DNA of 64,000 bases, taken from Chionis minor. Taxonomy: Eukaryota; Chordata; Aves; Charadriiformes; Chionididae. The stretch's first letter is position 1; each line of letters begins with the position of its first letter. The stretch is from assembly GCA_013398295.1 (NCBI GenBank), contig VZSF01000743.1, forward strand, positions 1 to 64,000, in the 5' to 3' direction. The notes beneath the pieces were generated by a model, which was given only the letters and a program-made list of their open reading frames with translations, made no database searches and was not told where the DNA came from. This document shows, one piece after another, positions 61,718 through 64,000 of this stretch. The position numbers were made by a program, and so were the translations under genes.

Positions 61718-64000
61718 GCAGCACAAAGTAACTACCCTGAAACTGCACCGGAACCCTGGCACGCAGCACAGTGTTCCCCCCAGTGCATCCAGAGAGTGAT
61801 AACAGCTTGCGGCGTTCCTCTGAGAGAGTGACCAGGGGTGCCTGATCTGATGGGTTTGGGGTAGCCCTCACACTTTCTGGGAGTGACAGGGGGAATCCGA
61901 GGGAGGGGAGATGCTGCTCGCAGCAGAGGTGATGTGGGCAGGAGCAGCCCAGGGTCCAGGACTAGCTTTGCCAAGTGGCAGGGCTGCCCCGGCGGGAGGA
62001 GAGGTCTGCAGGGATGGCGGGAGCAGCAGAGATGCTGCCTGCTGTGTAGCTGTTTCTAACAAGCCCTTCTTAGACACATCCTTTCAGGCTGCTGTGATAA
62101 AATCCATATTTATTCCCTTAAGCAGCCTTTGAGGGGTGACCGCTGAAGGTGCAGGCACGTATAACTCAGGGCTCTGCTTGCAAGCAGTCCCTGCAAGGGA
62201 GTCACCCCACTGAGGCTGCTTATGGTTCCTGCCTCACCAGGCATCTGGGTCGTCAGTGAGAAAATGCTGTAGGAGACGCTTTTTCTAACTGTGGGGTGGT
62301 GACAATAGTCTTTCATTCAGTTTAACGTAGCATGAGCCTTTCCCACCCTGCTCAAAGCAAAGAAGAGTTTTTCCTCATTTCCTGAATAACAGAAATCACT
62401 GCAGTTGATTAGTGGCAGGTGGTGCCTCTTATATCATCCCAGAAGCAGCTTTCTTCTGCCTTAGGGTCCCGTAAGGTAAATCTTTTCAGAAAACTCAAGG
62501 AGGTTGGGAGATCTTTCTGTAGTGACACGTGCCCGCTGAAATCAGTAAGCATTAGTTTCTGAATTTCTCAGCCTCAAAGGAGATCCAACTGCATGAGCTA
62601 TTGGTTATTTTGACTATAAAGCAGTATTCCCTTTTTCCATTTAGTGGTCTGATATAACACTACAATAGTGATAAAGCCATTAGTGAACTGAAGCAAAGTC
62701 CTGTGATGGTCTCCACTGCTAGCCTGGGATTACTATATGATTTAGTTTTCCCAGTGCTGTCTCTGGGCTGTCTGCTTTACCTAGTTAGGTTTCTTCCCTC
62801 TTTTTAAGTAACTTCTATTGAACTTTTAAATAACTACTATCATCTGGAATAGGATTTATATTGTTTGCTATTTCCAAAGACAATGTTGGTTTTAAAGTTT
62901 TGCTGTGTCTCCGTACAAGACTGATGTTATTAAAAGCCTATGTTTGCTGCCCTGGAATTTGTGTTTGTTACTTTACCAGACCAAGAAATACTGCTTGAAA
63001 GTTCTTTTTGCTGTTTGTATATAGCACATGAGCTAGCTGTATTTGGTGACTTATAGGCAAAGAGGAAGACAAAATATTTGTTTGGTGATCTTGCTATGTA
63101 TACTTTACAAATGACAAATTTAAAATTATATATACAAGGTACCTTCTAAAAGAAAAGGAAAAGACACAGACAGGACACTGGAAGTGCTAAATAATAATTG
63201 TCTCTTCCATAGTTATTTCCTTCTATAAAATATTGCATCAGATGAGACTATTTCGCTGCTGTGCCTAGATAACTTTTTAAAATTACATCGTTAATTGCCA
63301 TTAAAGATTATTAGTATATTATCTCTATAGATGATGTGGCTTGTTAATAGGATTCTAGTTTATTAACCAAATTTTTGAGACTCCTTTCTGAAATCCAAGC
63401 CACAAAAGCTTAGCTATGTCTTTTAGCAACTACTTTTGGAGCAATCTATACAGCACAGCAGGCAAGGTTATACCAAGAACAGAGTTTTCCAACTCACCTA
63501 TGAGCACTTATTTCTAACAATTAAAGTTAATAAAATATTCTTAAATGTTTACAAATACTGTTATGATCAGCAGGGGACTGATAGAATGTAGCACAAGGCA
63601 GATGTGTGAGGCAATATCAAAGCAAGTAAACACATTTTCTGGAATGCTTCATTTGTATTACTTCATTTTAGTCAATTCTCTTAATTTTTTTCTAACACTT
63701 TGGTTTTGAAGCACAAAAACCTCTCCATACTGGAAAATGGAAGTGTGAAAAAAATATTCATTTGAGAAACATTCTACATAGTCCAACATTTAATCCTTTT
63801 TAAAAATTCAATTATTCAAGTCAGCTGTTCAGAGAAGGGATTGGTTCTGAAGACCAGAATTTCTGGTTTTCTAATGTTTTGTTGGAAATTTTGTCTTTAA
63901 GAAGTCACATGTTGTTTTATTTCCTTTCTGATCTCTAGTATCAGCTGAATTCAGGATGTTTTATTTGGCAATATGGGGCACAGAGTTATAATACCAATAG
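61718..64000. other. Unique DNA with a GC-rich patch
   Basis: Begins with the right target-site duplication of the LTR, then a GC-rich patch (about 61730-62060, with short G runs and a few CpG), then ordinary AT-rich sequence to the window end. No gene or transposon was recognised. The patch might be a regulatory element or an alternative first exon, but nothing in the sequence decides this. Confidence 0.5.

Noticed and set aside
61622..62132. Several overlapping open frames on both strands
   Set aside because: They lie in LTR sequence and the GC-rich patch, where stop codons are scarce. There is no recognisable protein.
1..64000. Search for tRNA genes, rRNA, CRISPR arrays, operons or phage-like modules
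   Set aside because: No A-box/B-box pairs with clover-leaf potential, no regular spacer-repeat arrays and no bacterial-type gene packing. The sequence is a vertebrate nuclear region.

Overview
The window reads as a non-coding stretch of a bird nuclear chromosome. The evidence is several 3'-anchored CR1 non-LTR retrotransposons with the avian-type 3' end, four solo LTRs of endogenous retrovirus type, AT-rich single-copy DNA between them, and no compact genes, operons, tRNA, rRNA or CRISPR. CR1 also occurs in other reptiles, so 'bird' is an inference from the combination. No complete host gene was found. The window is probably intergenic or lies inside a very large intron.

Layout. 1-7830 is unique AT-rich DNA with a short CTTCCT repeat, an alternating purine/pyrimidine tract and one exon-like segment. 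7831-10640 is a long minus-strand CR1 with a second, short CR1 nested in it. 10797-10850 is a poly-A run containing an undetermined base. 10851-16317 is mostly unique, with a 112 bp direct repeat, a tiny CR1 tail and an exon-like segment. 16318-18539 is a plus-strand CR1 carrying most of ORF2, followed within about 50 bp by an older minus-strand CR1 fragment (about 18590-19440). 19441-26389 is unique. 26390-31958 holds a plus-strand CR1 endonuclease fragment and its 3' flank, present two to three times with copies joined exactly at single N bases; this is very probably an assembly artefact. 32191-32803 is a solo LTR and 33609-34150 a CR1 3' end. 34151-43246 is unique with a second homopolymer/N site. 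43247-43863 and 46693-47351 are two CR1 copies with an almost identical core. 53418-54165, 57492-58052 and 61201-61717 are further solo LTRs. The remainder is unique DNA, including a GC-rich patch at about 61730-62060.

Possible host coding sequence. Three plus-strand segments (55956-55995, 56673-56810, 58142-58216) have acceptable splice signals, one open frame each and compatible phases across both junctions. Other exon-like segments are at 2796-2874 and 12254-12400 (plus) and 45061-45220 (minus). I do not recognise any of these proteins, and open frames between splice-like signals are expected by chance in 64 kb of AT-rich DNA, so they are leads only.

How the parts relate. Nothing here works together as a pathway. 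The content is a record of retrotransposon insertion, truncation, nesting, possible gene conversion and assembly error. I found no convincing previously undescribed biological system. The observations most worth checking are the duplication at 26.7-32.0 kb, the conversion-like CR1 pair at 43-47 kb and the exon-like cluster at 56-58 kb.
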